Source of the DNA: Candidatus Amulumruptor caecigallinarius | GTDB lineage: Bacteria > Bacteroidota > Bacteroidia > Bacteroidales > Muribaculaceae | Length of the DNA: 64,000 nt | Assembly: GCA_944321825.1 (NCBI GenBank) | Contig: CALUMU010000005.1 | Location: 1-64,000, forward strand | Reading direction: 5' to 3' | In this document: positions 63,516 to 64,000 of the stretch, one piece after another | Numbering within the stretch: the first letter of the stretch is position 1 | Layout: the number at the start of each line of letters is the position of its first letter | Made by a program: the position numbers and the translations under genes | Notes under the pieces: model-generated | The model's input: only the letters and a program-made list of their open reading frames with translations | Databases searched by the model: none | What the model was told of the DNA's origin: nothing

Positions 63516-64000
63516 ATGAATTTCCCGTGGCCACGCCGGCTGTTTCCTGTCTCGTTCATACTCATCTCCATGACGGTGGTGAGTTATTTTCTGTATTATT
63601 CGGGGACATTGGTCGACGAGCTGGCCGTACAGGAACGGGCGAGGATGCAGATCTGGGCCGATGCTACACGCCAGATCATCAACACGGACGACACCGTGTC
63701 GTCACCAGCCACTTTGGAGTTTCTGCTCAGTATCATTGAGGACAACCGCACTATCCCCCTGCTGCTGACCGACGACGAGGGGACAATCATCATGCAGCGC
63801 AATTTCGCACTTCCCCAGCCCATCGACAGTCTCGCGCCATGGGAGCTGTCGGACGCCAACAAACGATACCTACAGTCCAAACTCGACCGTCTGAGGCAGT
63901 CGCCCAACGTAATCCACATCGACATCTCCGAGGGCAATGTGCAGCACCTGTATTACGAAGATTCACGTCTGCTCAAGACCCTCAACATATATCCCTATAT
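63516..64000 (+). CDS. Probable sensor histidine kinase, N-terminal part (runs off the window)
   Basis: Open from the ATG at 63516 to the window end (161 codons). It begins MNFPWPRRLFPVSFILISMT, with a TM helix at about 10-29, then ELAVQERARMQIWADATRQI and FLLSIIEDNRTIPLLLTDDE, a sensor-domain pattern I associate with Bacteroidetes histidine kinases placed near queG. No kinase core is within the window, so the call rests on the N-terminal layout. The TM helix and following domain predict a periplasmic sensor. Confidence 0.6.
   Translation, partial: MNFPWPRRLFPVSFILISMTVVSYFLYYSGTLVDELAVQERARMQIWADATRQIINTDDTVSSPATLEFLLSIIEDNRTIPLLLTDDEGTIIMQRNFALPQPIDSLAPWELSDANKRYLQSKLDRLRQSPNVIHIDISEGNVQHLYYEDSRLLKTLNIYPY

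Overview
The window looks like a chromosomal segment of a Bacteroidales bacterium, most likely of the Muribaculaceae/Bacteroides relatives. The reasons are thirteen or more TAnnTTTG boxes (mostly TAACTTTG) upstream of genes, few Shine-Dalgarno sequences, a complete MoxR-DUF58-Bat cluster, and lineage-typical families (GIN-domain lipoprotein, DUF3316, DUF5715, DUF6249, DUF2723, archaeal/eukaryal-type ProS). The family-level placement is inference. Most of the window is densely coding and ordinary in base composition; a glycan locus at about 43-48.6 kb and the ATPase gene at 23.8 kb look more A/T-rich.

Layout. 0-5.2 kb: prolyl oligopeptidase, a lipoprotein with a BamE-like tail, a PhnP-like hydrolase and a TlpA-like thioredoxin lipoprotein. 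5.2-6.1 kb: initiator tRNA with promoter and terminator, then about 780 bp without genes, packed with nested inverted repeats. 6.1-12.5 kb: small lipoprotein, an RND pump without adaptor, a DUF6249/ECF sigma/small membrane protein operon, and an acyltransferase. 12.5-15.3 kb: typA followed by a PanE-like reductase; typA has an inverted repeat reaching its start codon. 15.5-16.2 kb: four-helix-bundle gene between direct repeats. 16.3-22.3 kb: one minus-strand operon pyrH-frr-parC-DUF3316-S41 peptidase. 22.5-29 kb: GIN lipoprotein with a 20-residue repeat, DUF4143 ATPase, proS, a DPM1/GtrB-like glycosyltransferase and two HU-like genes, the second reading HU-like domain, membrane helix, LysM-like domain. 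29.3-37.9 kb: moxR, DUF58, DUF4381-like, batA, batB, batC, batD, batE. 38-39.6 kb: small HTH protein and a DUF2007-Usp-Usp fusion.

39.6-48.6 kb is a cell-surface glycan locus: a WaaP-like sugar kinase with two GT2 enzymes, two StrF-like glycosyltransferases facing each other, a DUF4143 ATPase, another GT2, and a WbsX/GH99-like to GT2 fusion. Paralogous pairs suggest growth by duplication and transfer. 48.7-64 kb: metY, aroB with a HAD phosphatase, a very large AsmA-like protein, a DUF5715 protein with M15-like metal motifs, a Na/Pi symporter with PhoU-like tail, and a plus-strand run of DUF2723 membrane protein, polysaccharide deacetylase, queG and the start of a probable sensor histidine kinase cut by the window end.

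The most unusual items are the HU-TM-LysM protein (a possible chromosome-to-cell-wall tether), the nested inverted-repeat block after the tRNA, the typA leader inverted repeat, the C8 tract at the start of the acyltransferase, the repeat-flanked four-helix-bundle cassette, and the WbsX-GT2 fusion with its duplicated neighbours. No CRISPR array, rRNA, transposase or phage gene was seen.
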